From Acidobacteriota bacterium (lineage in GTDB: Bacteria > Acidobacteriota > Terriglobia > UBA7540): DNA of 18,098 bases. Under the pieces are notes generated by a model, which saw only the letters and a program-made list of their open reading frames with translations, ran no database searches and was not told the DNA's origin. The stretch lies in contig JAKAWN010000093.1 in NCBI GenBank assembly GCA_021827245.1, forward strand, positions 1 to 18,098, written 5' to 3'. Shown piece by piece: positions 6,439 through 13,673 of this stretch; position 1 is the stretch's first letter, and every line of letters starts with the position of its first letter. The position numbers and the translations under genes are program-made.

Positions 6439-8262
6439 CTATTCCACAGTGACGCTCTTGGCCAGATTGCGAGGCTTGTCTACGTCGCAGCCGCGAATCA
6501 CGGCACAGTGATAGGCAAAAAGCTGGAGCGGAATCACGGTGAGCAGCGGCGTAACAATATCGATGCTGGGCGGAACGTAAATGACGTCGTCTACGAGTGA
6601 GCCAAGCTTGTTGTTGCCTGCCGTCGTCACAGCGATGATGTGGCCCTCGCGGGCTCGAATTTCCTGGACATTCGAGACTGTCTTGTCATAGGAACTATCT
6701 TCCGGAACAATGGCCATGGTAGGGAACTTGGGATCGATCAACGCGATGGGCCCGTGTTTCATTTCGCCGGCTGCGTAACCCTCGGCGTGGATGTAAGCGA
6801 TTTCCTTTAGCTTCAGGGCGCCTTCCAGCGCGACCGGATACTCGTACTTGCGGCCGATGTAAAGGAAGTGGCGCGACTGACAATATTTCTGCGCGAGGTC
6901 GCGGATCTGGTCTGACTGGGCCAAAATCTCCCGAATCTGGTCCGGCACTTTTTCAAGCCCCCGGATAAGCTGTGAGCCTTCCTCGTAAGACATGTCGCGG
7001 CTGCGGCCCATGAGCAGCGCCATCAGGATCAGAATCGTCACCTGGGAAACAAATGACTTGGTTGAGGCCACACCGACTTCAGCCCCGGCATGGCAGTAGA
7101 CACCGGCATGGGTTTCACGGGCGATGGAACTGCCCACAACGTTCACAAGGCCCAGGACCAACGCTCCCTTGCGCCGTGCCTCGCGCAAGGCCGCCAGGGT
7201 GTCAGCCGTTTCCCCCGACTGGCTGATCGCCAGAACGACAGTGTTTTGCCTGATGTTCAGTTTCCGGTAACGAAACTCCGAGGCAAGCTCGGTTTCGACG
7301 GTAAGGTCGGTCAGCGCTTCGAAAGCATAGCGCCCCAGGAGCCCCGCATAGTAACTTGTACCGCAGCTCACAATGATCAGGTGGCGAGCCTGCTCGAGCC
7401 GGTCCAGAACGGATTCCAGGCCGCCGAGTTTGGCTACGCCCTCCGAATGGTTTAGCCGGCCACGGAGCGCGTTTTCGACAGCCTCAGGCTGCTCAGAGAT
7501 CTCTTTGAGCATGAAGTGGGGGAATGTTCCACGGTCCAGAGATTCCAGCCCGTAATCGATGACCGTCGCCCTCCTCTCGACGCGCCGGTTTTGAAGAGTG
7601 CTGATGTAGAATTCTCCCGGTTCGAGGCGTGCCACTTCATTGTCTTCAAGGTAGATCACCTGGTCTGTGTGCTGAGCAAGCGCGGATGTGTCAGACGCCG
7701 CCAGAGACTCGCCCTTGCCGACGCCCAGGACGATAGGGCTGCCACGCCGGGCCATAATAATTTCGTTGGGGTGTAACGCATGAATCACCGCCAGACCGTA
7801 AGTTCCCTCCACCTGGAGCAGCGCCTTTCGCACCGCGGCCTCAAGGTCTCCCTGGTAAGAGCTTTCGATGAGATGAGAAAGAACTTCCGTGTCCGTTTGG
7901 GAAGTAAACACATGGCCTTCCGCTATAAGCCGCTTTTTGAGGAGCGCATAGTTCTCAATGATCCCGTTATGGACGAGAAAAATCTGTTTGGTGCAGTCAG
8001 TGTGCGGGTGCGCGTTTGCCTCCGTCGGCTTGCCGTGAGTCGCCCAGCGCGTGTGGGCAATTCCCATTCCTCCCACGGGCTTTTCCTGCCAGACCTTGTG
8101 CTCAAGAGCCGCGACCTTCCCCACGGCTTTTGCCAGGTACGGGTGGGCGCCAAGAATGGCAATCCCACTTGAATCGTATCCCCGGTATTCAAGCCTCTTG
8201 AGACCCTCGACAAGGACCTCACTTGCCGGCTGATGCCCAACATAAGCGACGATGCCACACAT
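6439..8262 (-). CDS. glmS: Glutamine--fructose-6-phosphate aminotransferase (isomerizing)
   Basis: A 607-residue protein, close to the 609 of the E. coli enzyme. It makes glucosamine-6-phosphate from fructose-6-phosphate and glutamine, the first committed step to UDP-GlcNAc for peptidoglycan and lipopolysaccharide. The N-terminal Ntn glutaminase domain starts MCGIVAYVG with nucleophile Cys2 and carries YRGYDSSG (26-33), TRWATHG (71-77) and HNG (98-100). Two sugar-isomerase (SIS) domains follow: SCGTSYYAG and ISQSGETADT, then ALEGALKLKEIAYIHAEGYAAGE. The C-terminal tail ends LAKSVTVE with the expected active-site lysine. GGAGGAG sits six bases before the ATG. A hairpin lies just upstream of that site. 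It is complete and has no unusual residues. Confidence 0.97.
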   Translation of the reverse strand: MCGIVAYVGHQPASEVLVEGLKRLEYRGYDSSGIAILGAHPYLAKAVGKVAALEHKVWQEKPVGGMGIAHTRWATHGKPTEANAHPHTDCTKQIFLVHNGIIENYALLKKRLIAEGHVFTSQTDTEVLSHLIESSYQGDLEAAVRKALLQVEGTYGLAVIHALHPNEIIMARRGSPIVLGVGKGESLAASDTSALAQHTDQVIYLEDNEVARLEPGEFYISTLQNRRVERRATVIDYGLESLDRGTFPHFMLKEISEQPEAVENALRGRLNHSEGVAKLGGLESVLDRLEQARHLIIVSCGTSYYAGLLGRYAFEALTDLTVETELASEFRYRKLNIRQNTVVLAISQSGETADTLAALREARRKGALVLGLVNVVGSSIARETHAGVYCHAGAEVGVASTKSFVSQVTILILMALLMGRSRDMSYEEGSQLIRGLEKVPDQIREILAQSDQIRDLAQKYCQSRHFLYIGRKYEYPVALEGALKLKEIAYIHAEGYAAGEMKHGPIALIDPKFPTMAIVPEDSSYDKTVSNVQEIRAREGHIIAVTTAGNNKLGSLVDDVIYVPPSIDIVTPLLTVIPLQLFAYHCAVIRGCDVDKPRNLAKSVTVE

Positions 8263-8280
8263 AGAAGTCTCCTCCAGAAA

Positions 8281-8315
8281 GGAATCGAGTTTTCAGGCAA
8301 ACTCTCGGCAATTCC
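8281..8315 (-). promoter_or_regulatory. Hairpin in the glmS 5' leader, next to the ribosome binding site
   Basis: On the minus strand GGAAT pairs with ATTCC as an outer stem, and GAGTTT pairs with AAACTC as an inner stem with a 6-base loop and an asymmetric internal loop. The structure ends about five bases before GGAGGAG of glmS. It does not resemble the glmS ribozyme. It could affect translation initiation; that is inference. Confidence 0.4.
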
Positions 8316-8380
8316 TTCATAGCACTAAGAACTATTGTGCCTCGCCTGAAGGCAAACGACAAACTGTCAAGCACTGCAAA

Positions 8381-8453
8381 CTATAGCGACGCCGTTTTCT
8401 GCAGCGGCACTCGACGCAGCGCCGAAAAATGCCTCGGGGCGGCAGTGCTACAG
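8381..8453. repeat. Degenerate copy of the nested-palindrome core
   Basis: CTATAGCGACGCCG at the left end and CGGCAGTGCTACAG at the right end are imperfect inverted repeats. They resemble the GTAGCG...CGCTAC ends of the elements near 2144 and 6283, at similar core length (about 70 bases). No outer arms are visible. The relationship is plausible but weak. Confidence 0.35.
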
Positions 8454-8818
8454 CCAAGGTTGTCTCCGTAATCTACAAATCCCCGCAAGTTCCCGCCGGG
8501 CAATGGAAAGCAGCAACGCCCGGGTCCGTACGCTGCGGAAGAAGCAACAAGAAAGAGTGGCTGTTCGAGCTCCCGGGAACCCCCCCAAAAAAACTGCTGC
8601 AGAAAAAAAATCTCGACAACTTTGCAACCATTCTGACAAAGCAGTCATCAATATCAGTAATTCAACTCTGTGACTACCTGGGGAAGTGGTTATCATTCGG
8701 CAAGTTCGAGTAACCACTTCCTCCTTCCTCCTGCAGGAACATGTAGCAAGCCAATCTCTCGCAGTTTGAATTCACAGCCCAAGGCAGCGAATTGTCATCA
8801 CCACTCAACTGGCAACTC
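8454..8818. other. Gap without a supported gene
   Basis: Short ORFs exist here on both strands but none has a ribosome binding site, recognisable motifs or convincing codon use. The only clear structure is the 11-bp inverted repeat at 8682-8721. A lysine- and arginine-rich 55-codon ORF from ATG 8502 is noted without support. Confidence 0.5.
8682..8721. repeat. 11-bp perfect inverted repeat
   Basis: GGAAGTGGTTA (8682-8692) and TAACCACTTCC (8711-8721) are exact reverse complements separated by 18 bases. There is no T run on either side, so it is not a canonical terminator. It lies about 100 bases past the stop of the small minus-strand gene at 8819-9106. Confidence 0.5.
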
Positions 8819-9106
8819 CTATGCCTTACTTGCCGAATCAAATTCGCCATCTTTCTCAGTCAGCCGCAGCCTGACCTTAGAGCCCGCGCCAAATTTTCGC
8901 GTCAGCCAGTCTTCCAGATCGTTTTTCAAGGACTGCAAGTCAATCCTGAATCCGGCTTCCAGCAGCCCGTCTGAGACGGGCAAGGTATCGTCAAAGGCGC
9001 TGCGCCCAGTGAAGCTTCTCATGCAGAAACTGTCCAGCCATGCAACCGGACAATCGCGCACCTCGCCCGGCTCCAGAATCTCGACGCGGATTTTTCTGCC
9101 AAACAT
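8819..9106 (-). CDS. Small protein of unknown function (95 residues)
   Basis: I do not recognise this protein. It begins MFGRKIRVEILEPGEV and ends with a charged segment, RIDLQSLKNDLEDWLTRKFG then SKVRLRLTEKDGEFD. No signal peptide or membrane segment is visible, so it should be cytosolic. Codon use is like that of the neighbouring genes (mostly G or C at third positions, few rare codons), which supports real coding. It lies 143 bases downstream of the PHP phosphatase on the same strand and might be co-transcribed with it. The start is not fixed: there is only a weak GGGACGG upstream of the ATG at 9106. It could be a spurious ORF. Confidence 0.5.
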   Translation of the reverse strand: MFGRKIRVEILEPGEVRDCPVAWLDSFCMRSFTGRSAFDDTLPVSDGLLEAGFRIDLQSLKNDLEDWLTRKFGAGSKVRLRLTEKDGEFDSASKA

Positions 9107-9249
9107 GCAGACCGTCCCATCTTCGTAAAATCATATTTTCGTCGATCAAGCCTCAAGCCCGGCGCGGACCATCGGGGAGAAGAACGGCACCTCTTGCCAC
9201 GCGTTGTCGAAAGCGGCGATAGATGCGCATAGCCACACATTGAATCCTT

Positions 9250-10029
9250 CTACCGCCTGAAGATGGAAAGCCAACCCTTCTTGCGGGACCCTTGTTTCGG
9301 CCCAAGCGGCGCCGGTTGTCCAGGGAGCGATTCACCGTTGATCACAGCCAACGGATTTGCTTCAAGCATTCGATCGGCAGTTTCTTTTCCCCAAACTGAG
9401 GCGATCTTCTTGTAACAGGAGGAGAGAACGGGTGGCCGGTGGTTAAGGTCATGGGCGTCTGAGGCAAAGAAATGAACGAGATTGCGGCCGATCCATTCCT
9501 CGGAAAGCTCCCTGGCTCGCGACCCGAAGCCGCCCACGTATGACATGGCCGTGACTTGACCCAGACAACCCCGCGTTACCCAATGATAAAGCAACTCAGG
9601 CTTGCGCTGGATCACGGGGTTGCGCTCGGGATGAGTGAGAATGGGTGTGTAGCCAATCATCTGGATTTCATAAAAAACATTGTCCATCTGCTCTGGAATG
9701 AAGTGGTCGGCAAATTCCACCAGCAGATAGCGCGTGTTGTTGATTGAAAAGTCAGGTCCGTGCTCCTTAAGCTTGCGGATATTGTCATATGAAAGATGGA
9801 AGTCACATCCCAGCAACAGCTTCGGCGACTCGCCCACGGCCGCCTGAAGCTCCTTCAACTTGGCGCGATTGGTCTCAACATCAAAGGGGTACCTGTAATT
9901 GCAGTGAGGCGTGGCGACCAAGTGTGTGGTGCCGTCGTTGGCCGCCATCTCGCACATGGCCAGGGCAATATCAAATGACTTGGCCCCATCGTCAATCCCA
10001 GGTAAAGGATGACAGTGGATATCAATCAT
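9250..10029 (-). CDS. PHP-domain protein-tyrosine phosphatase, CpsB/CapC/YwqE family
   Basis: A 259-residue metal-dependent PHP phosphatase. Family members remove phosphate from tyrosines of BY-kinases and so control export and chain length of capsular or exopolysaccharide. The metal-binding motifs occur in order: DIHCHPLPGIDDGA (His5, His7), VATPHCN (His42), GCDFHL (Asp76, His78), LTHPERN (His133) and FASDAHD (Asp191, His193). VEFADHFIP and LGQVTAMSYVGGFG also fit the family. The last 25 residues are a basic, low-complexity tail ending GWLSIFRR. No partner BY-kinase or Wza-like exporter lies in the window, so the polysaccharide locus may be elsewhere. The ATG at 10029 has AGAGG about five bases upstream. 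The glmS and galE neighbours fit an envelope-sugar setting. Confidence 0.9.
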   Translation of the reverse strand: MIDIHCHPLPGIDDGAKSFDIALAMCEMAANDGTTHLVATPHCNYRYPFDVETNRAKLKELQAAVGESPKLLLGCDFHLSYDNIRKLKEHGPDFSINNTRYLLVEFADHFIPEQMDNVFYEIQMIGYTPILTHPERNPVIQRKPELLYHWVTRGCLGQVTAMSYVGGFGSRARELSEEWIGRNLVHFFASDAHDLNHRPPVLSSCYKKIASVWGKETADRMLEANPLAVINGESLPGQPAPLGPKQGSRKKGWLSIFRR

Positions 10030-10400
10030 ACAAGCCTCTTCTCGTTAGGAAACAGAACGTCTGGCCTCCAAAGCACGTCATCAAAGTCCCTGCCCTCCCA
10101 GGATGCTCGAACCACGGGATTTTCTCACTTTAACGCAGGACCCACCTTGCAGGTCAACACTGTGCCTGCTTTGGGCCAGTTGAGTCCATCGATGCAAAAC
10201 CAAGAATCCTGACATCTGGCTGTACGCTGACCAAAAGAAGGCTGCAGGTTATATGGATTTTTGTATATTGCCGCCAAAAGATATTAAAATCGGTACAAAA
10301 GGAGCTGGGCGGTTGTAGGCATATCGGTTACCCTTCCACATATAGTACACAGAATAAATGGTTGTAATAAAAATAACTTATCGATGATTTTGGACTCTTT
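10030..10400. other. Gene-poor intergenic region upstream of the putative RNA
   Basis: No convincing ORF is present. The stretch turns AT-rich from about 10240 to 10395, unlike the flanking genes, and contains several isolated -10-like hexamers (TATAGT at 10341, TGTAAT at 10363) without matching -35 boxes. It probably holds the promoter of the phosphatase gene on the minus strand and of the structured RNA on the plus strand. Confidence 0.5.
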
Positions 10401-10549
10401 GTTCCTTCTCTGCGATTTGGTCACGGTCTTGCTAATACGCAGGCAGAGCTCGCCCTGTTTAACCTCCCATTGGAGAAATCAGGAGCAAGCTCGGAGATTA
10501 GACCCAAGACCCGACGCTTAGGGGGAAAGGAATTTCCCCCTATTTTTTT
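10401..10549 (+). ncRNA. Putative structured small RNA or leader attenuator
   Basis: No gene lies upstream on this strand, yet a canonical terminator ends the region, so something must be transcribed into it. The sequence folds into a rod. GGTCTTG (10425-10431) pairs with CAAGACC (10505-10511), CTAAT (10432-10436) with ATTAG (10497-10501), GAGCT (10446-10450) with AGCTC (10488-10492), CCTG (10454-10457) with CAGG (10480-10483), and CTCC with GGAG (10464-10475) at the tip around CATT. A further closing stem, TTCCTT (10402-10407) with AAGGAA (10527-10532), would compete with the terminator hairpin. The rod shape is like 6S RNA, but I do not see a definite family match. It could be a free small RNA or a leader of the mla operon starting at 10791. 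The 5' end is not determined. Confidence 0.6.
10520..10549 (+). terminator. Strong rho-independent terminator
   Basis: AGGGGGAAA (10520-10528) and TTTCCCCCT (10533-10541) form a perfect 9-bp stem with loop GGAA, followed by A and seven T (10543-10549). The T run is only on the plus strand. It ends the transcript carrying the putative RNA and lies 241 bases before mlaE. Confidence 0.88.
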
Positions 10550-10790
10550 CTTGCTCGTATCGCCGAGTTCACCGGTTTCAGAGCAGCCCAATTACCCGTG
10601 ATCCCAATTTTTTCTGCCCTGCCTGCCACAGATTCCTCGCTGAGCTGCGAATAACTGCACGAACAACCACCCTTGCAAGAGATGCAGCGAGAGAGGACAT
10701 CCGACGCTGAACTAAACCTGGTGGCAGAAATTCTGCTCAACACATTGCTGAAAGGGTGTCATTCGATTAGGATGTAAGTTTCCAAAGCTC

Positions 10791-11570
10791 ATGGCAGAGA
10801 TATCAATCGACAGTTACATCAAGCATATAGTTCAGGCCGTTCAGGACTTTAGTTATCTGCTGGCAAACTCGCTGGCGAACCTCTTCACTTCGCCGCGATA
10901 CGTTGCCGACACGTTAATGCAGATGGATGTGATCGGCGTTGGGTCGCTGCCCATCGTATTGCTGACGGGTTTCTTTACGGGTGGAGTTCTTGCTCTGCAG
11001 ACCTACCGAACCCTGAGTACATTTGGAGAGGTCTCGATTCTGGGAGAGGTGGTTTCCCTTTCGGTTGTCCGTGAGTTGGGACCTGTCTTGACCGCCCTGA
11101 TGGTGGCAGGACGTAACAGCTCGGGCATTGCTTCGGAGATCGGCTCAATGCTTGTCAGCGAGCAGGTTGATGCCATGCGGGCTTTGGGGACCGATCCGGT
11201 GCGCAAGCTGGTAACTCCGCGCCTCTTCGCAGCGGTCATCACTCTGCCTGTGCTGACGATACTTGCGGATTTCTTCGGGATGCTGGGCGGGTATTTCGTG
11301 AGCTATTATACGGTCCACCTGACATCGGTGGAATATTGGACATACGCCTATCAGGCCCTCAGTTTTGAGGATGTAACGCAAGGTCTGTTGAAGCCTTTTT
11401 TCTTTGCCGTGATAATAGCCCTGGTGGGGTGCTATTTCGGGCTGACTACCCGTGGGGGCACCGAAGGCGTGGGCCGGTCAACCACCCAGGCTGTCGTCGT
11501 GGCATCGGTGCTGATTCTCGTGGTGGATTTCTTTCTCACGAAATTCCTGATTGCGATTCATTTCTTTTGA
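10791..11570 (+). CDS. mlaE: MlaE-family ABC transporter permease
   Basis: A 259-residue inner-membrane permease of the MlaE/YrbE family, part of the MCE complex that moves phospholipids between inner and outer membranes. After an N-terminal helix come several hydrophobic segments (about 46-70, 84-105, 146-172, 200-220 and 233-257). The family core is clear: VVRELGPVLTALMVAGRNSSGIASEIGSM (92-120), then EQVDAMRALGTDPVRKLVTPR (124-144), the cytoplasmic coupling region that contacts the ATPase. Length fits the family (about 260). No Shine-Dalgarno sequence is visible before ATG 10791. mlaF and mlaD follow on the same strand, so the three probably form one operon. The organism's other Mla parts (MlaA, MlaB, MlaC) are not in this window. 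Confidence 0.92.
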   Translation: MAEISIDSYIKHIVQAVQDFSYLLANSLANLFTSPRYVADTLMQMDVIGVGSLPIVLLTGFFTGGVLALQTYRTLSTFGEVSILGEVVSLSVVRELGPVLTALMVAGRNSSGIASEIGSMLVSEQVDAMRALGTDPVRKLVTPRLFAAVITLPVLTILADFFGMLGGYFVSYYTVHLTSVEYWTYAYQALSFEDVTQGLLKPFFFAVIIALVGCYFGLTTRGGTEGVGRSTTQAVVVASVLILVVDFFLTKFLIAIHFF

Positions 11571-11680
11571 ATTCTCCAGCGGGCCGTCCAATCGAGGAAC
11601 CCGTCTTTCGAGGCCGAGGAGAAGGACTTGCCGCGCGGAGGTTGTTCATTTCTCTCGGCGCGCTTTCGCCAGTGCCAAGC

Positions 11681-12487
11681 ATGAAATCGCCAGCCGCAAT
11701 CGAGTTTCGGAACGTCTGGCTTTCCTTTGATGAGAAGCCGGCGCTTTCCAACGTCTCATTCACAGTAAACCGTGGTGAAACGCTGATCCTGCTGGGCGCC
11801 ACCGGATCCGGGAAGTCGGTGCTTTTGAAGCTCGCCCTCGGCCTTCTGAAGGCGGACGAAGGACAGGTGATTGTGGAGGGCCGTGACCTTGGCCCGATCC
11901 CCGAAAAAGAAATGCGCGAGATTCGGCAGAGAATGGGGATCGTGTTCCAGGAAGGGGCCTTGTTCGACTCGCTTTCGGTCTACGAAAATGTCGCTTACCG
12001 GTTGCGCGAGGAAGGGATGAAGGACGAAGACGAGATCGAAAGACGCGCTCGTGAAGTGCTGAGCTTTGTGGAGCTTGAGGCGGCCATCGATAAAATGCCT
12101 GCGGAGTTGTCGGGAGGCATGAAACGCCGCGTCTCGATTGCGCGCGCGATTGTGAACGATCCCCCGATTATGCTTTACGATTCTCCCACTGGCGGTCTTG
12201 ATCCGGTGACCGCCCAGACTATCAATATCCTTATCCTTAAACTTCGGGACACTCAGGGCGTCAGTTCGATTGTGGTCACACACCGGCTTCAGGACGCGTT
12301 CTGGCTGGCAAAATTTGGATACTCCAAAGATACTGCCGGGTTGGTCCCGATCAGCGAGGATGGAATGAAAGGATCGAAAACCGCCACGCGTTTTCTGGTG
12401 CTTCGGGATGGTTCGGTGCATTTCCACGGTACGCCGATGGAAATGGTTTCCACCCAGGATTCGTACCTTCAGCAGTTCCTTCAGTAA
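11681..12487 (+). CDS. mlaF: MlaF-family ABC transporter ATPase with altered Walker B
   Basis: A 268-residue ATP-binding subunit that should drive the MlaE/MlaD lipid transporter from the cytosolic side. Visible are Walker A GATGSGKS (39-46), Q-loop Gln90 in VFQEGALFDSLSVYENVAYRL, the signature LSGGM (143-147), the D-loop GGLDP (171-175) and the switch His201. After Walker B, IMLYD (163-167), the residue is Ser168 where nearly all ABC ATPases have the catalytic Glu; the codons GAT TCT are clear in the DNA. This predicts slow or altered hydrolysis unless another residue substitutes. A loop around 212-235 is longer than in the E. coli protein. The frame is open upstream into mlaE, but similarity to the family begins near ATG 11681, 110 bases after the mlaE stop; no clear ribosome binding site marks it. 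Confidence 0.9.
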   Translation: MKSPAAIEFRNVWLSFDEKPALSNVSFTVNRGETLILLGATGSGKSVLLKLALGLLKADEGQVIVEGRDLGPIPEKEMREIRQRMGIVFQEGALFDSLSVYENVAYRLREEGMKDEDEIERRAREVLSFVELEAAIDKMPAELSGGMKRRVSIARAIVNDPPIMLYDSPTGGLDPVTAQTINILILKLRDTQGVSSIVVTHRLQDAFWLAKFGYSKDTAGLVPISEDGMKGSKTATRFLVLRDGSVHFHGTPMEMVSTQDSYLQQFLQ

Positions 12488-12553
12488 GGTCGCCCGCGAC
12501 GGCAGGTTGAACTAAAATGAAGACGTCAGGAGTGATTCTGGAAGGGAGGAATT

Positions 12554-13630
12554 ATGCCTCAGCGCAAACAGCTCACTTGGGCCCAGCTCCGCGTCGGAGC
12601 GCTCATCATTTCCGGCCTGATAGTCCTGGCCGTCGGAATCTTCTTTATCAGCGGCCAGGTGGGATTTCTGACCCGTCATTACAAACTCAAGACTTATTTC
12701 TCGGGCGCCCAGGATTTGCGTGACGGCGCGCAGGTGAGACTGGCAGGAATCGTTGTCGGCAATGTCTCAGGCATCAGGCTCTCCCCCTATGACCAACCCA
12801 GCCGCGCGGTTGAAATCGATATGAAGGTCACCAGTAAATACCAGGACCAGATCCGCACGGACTCCGTGGCCACGATTGAGACTGTCGGCCTGTTGGGCGA
12901 AGCCTACGTGGATATCACCCGGGGCGGTCCCGGCGCCCAGCCGATTCCGGACGGTGGGGTGGTCAAGAGCCATGAAGAAGCCAACATGAAGCAGATTGTC
13001 CAGAACGCCAACGACGCGGTTTCTAACCTCCGGGTGCTCAGCGCTACGCTGAGCAATATCACCAAACAGATCCAGCACGGCCAGGGCTCCATCGGCAAGC
13101 TCATCTATACGGAAGGGTTTTACGACAATCTGAACAAAACTGCCAATGAGGCCCAGAGACTCATGACTCGAGTGGAACAGGGCCACGGGACACTTGGCAA
13201 GCTTCTTACTGATGAAACTCTCTACAACCGGACCGTTGCTGCTGTCGATAAGGTTAACGGCGTGCTTGACCAGGTGCAGCATGGCAACGGTAGCGCAGCC
13301 AAGTTCATCAACGATCCGTCCCTTTACAACAACATCAGCCATGCCACCGACAAAGCAAACACGCTAATGACCGACATCAACGATGGCAAGGGCACGCTCG
13401 GCAAACTGATCAAGAATCCGAGCCTTTATAACCACGTCAATGAGACCGTACAGCACATCGATGTGATCACCGACCGCATTGACCGCGGCCAGGGAACACT
13501 GGGCAGGCTTTCGACCGATCCAACGCTGTTCAACAATCTTGTTTCAAGTTCTCAATCGCTCAAACAATTCCTGACTGAGTTCCGCACAGACCCTAAGAAG
13601 TATTTGACCCTGCACTTGCACATCTTTTAA
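12554..13630 (+). CDS. mlaD: MlaD-family MCE-domain protein with five 34-residue repeats
   Basis: A 358-residue substrate-binding component of the MCE transporter, anchored in the inner membrane by one N-terminal helix (about 13-34) and otherwise periplasmic. The MCE domain spans about 43-125 (YFSGAQDLRDGAQVRLAGIVVGNV through LLGEAYVDITRG). Behind it, five copies of a helical repeat start at residues 175, 209, 243, 277 and 311, exactly 34 residues apart, with the consensus xGxGTLGKLxxDPxLYNN. E. coli MlaD (about 180 residues) lacks them. They may extend the helical needle or tunnel across the periplasm, as longer MCE proteins do. GGGAGG, four bases before ATG 12554, makes the start certain. 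It is the last gene of the mlaEFD group. Confidence 0.92.
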   Translation: MPQRKQLTWAQLRVGALIISGLIVLAVGIFFISGQVGFLTRHYKLKTYFSGAQDLRDGAQVRLAGIVVGNVSGIRLSPYDQPSRAVEIDMKVTSKYQDQIRTDSVATIETVGLLGEAYVDITRGGPGAQPIPDGGVVKSHEEANMKQIVQNANDAVSNLRVLSATLSNITKQIQHGQGSIGKLIYTEGFYDNLNKTANEAQRLMTRVEQGHGTLGKLLTDETLYNRTVAAVDKVNGVLDQVQHGNGSAAKFINDPSLYNNISHATDKANTLMTDINDGKGTLGKLIKNPSLYNHVNETVQHIDVITDRIDRGQGTLGRLSTDPTLFNNLVSSSQSLKQFLTEFRTDPKKYLTLHLHIF

Positions 13631-13673
13631 GGTTTCACGCAGCGACTGGTAAACAAGGCGTATCTGCGATAAC

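Noticed and set aside
8263..8400. Possible glmS ribozyme in front of glmS
   Set aside because: The stretch is too short for the known ribozyme core before the repeat at 8381. I see only a simple hairpin, and the ribozyme is mainly known from Firmicutes.
8429..8713. Plus-strand ORF of 94 codons
   Set aside because: It begins inside the degenerate repeat, has no ribosome binding site or recognisable motif, and includes long A and C runs. It is kept as unsupported.
10081..10125. tRNA-like piece on the minus strand (GGTTCGAGC with neighbouring CCTGGGA)
   Set aside because: The arms around the GTTCGAG sequence do not pair as a T-stem, and no matching acceptor, D or anticodon arms are found.
10540..10743. 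Minus-strand ORF of 67 codons between the terminator and mlaE
   Set aside because: It overlaps the terminator, has a serine- and cysteine-rich random-looking composition and has no start signal.
11429..11680. N-terminal extension of MlaF overlapping mlaE
   Set aside because: The 84 extra residues lie partly inside mlaE in another frame and show no family similarity; the ABC domain starts right after ATG 11681.
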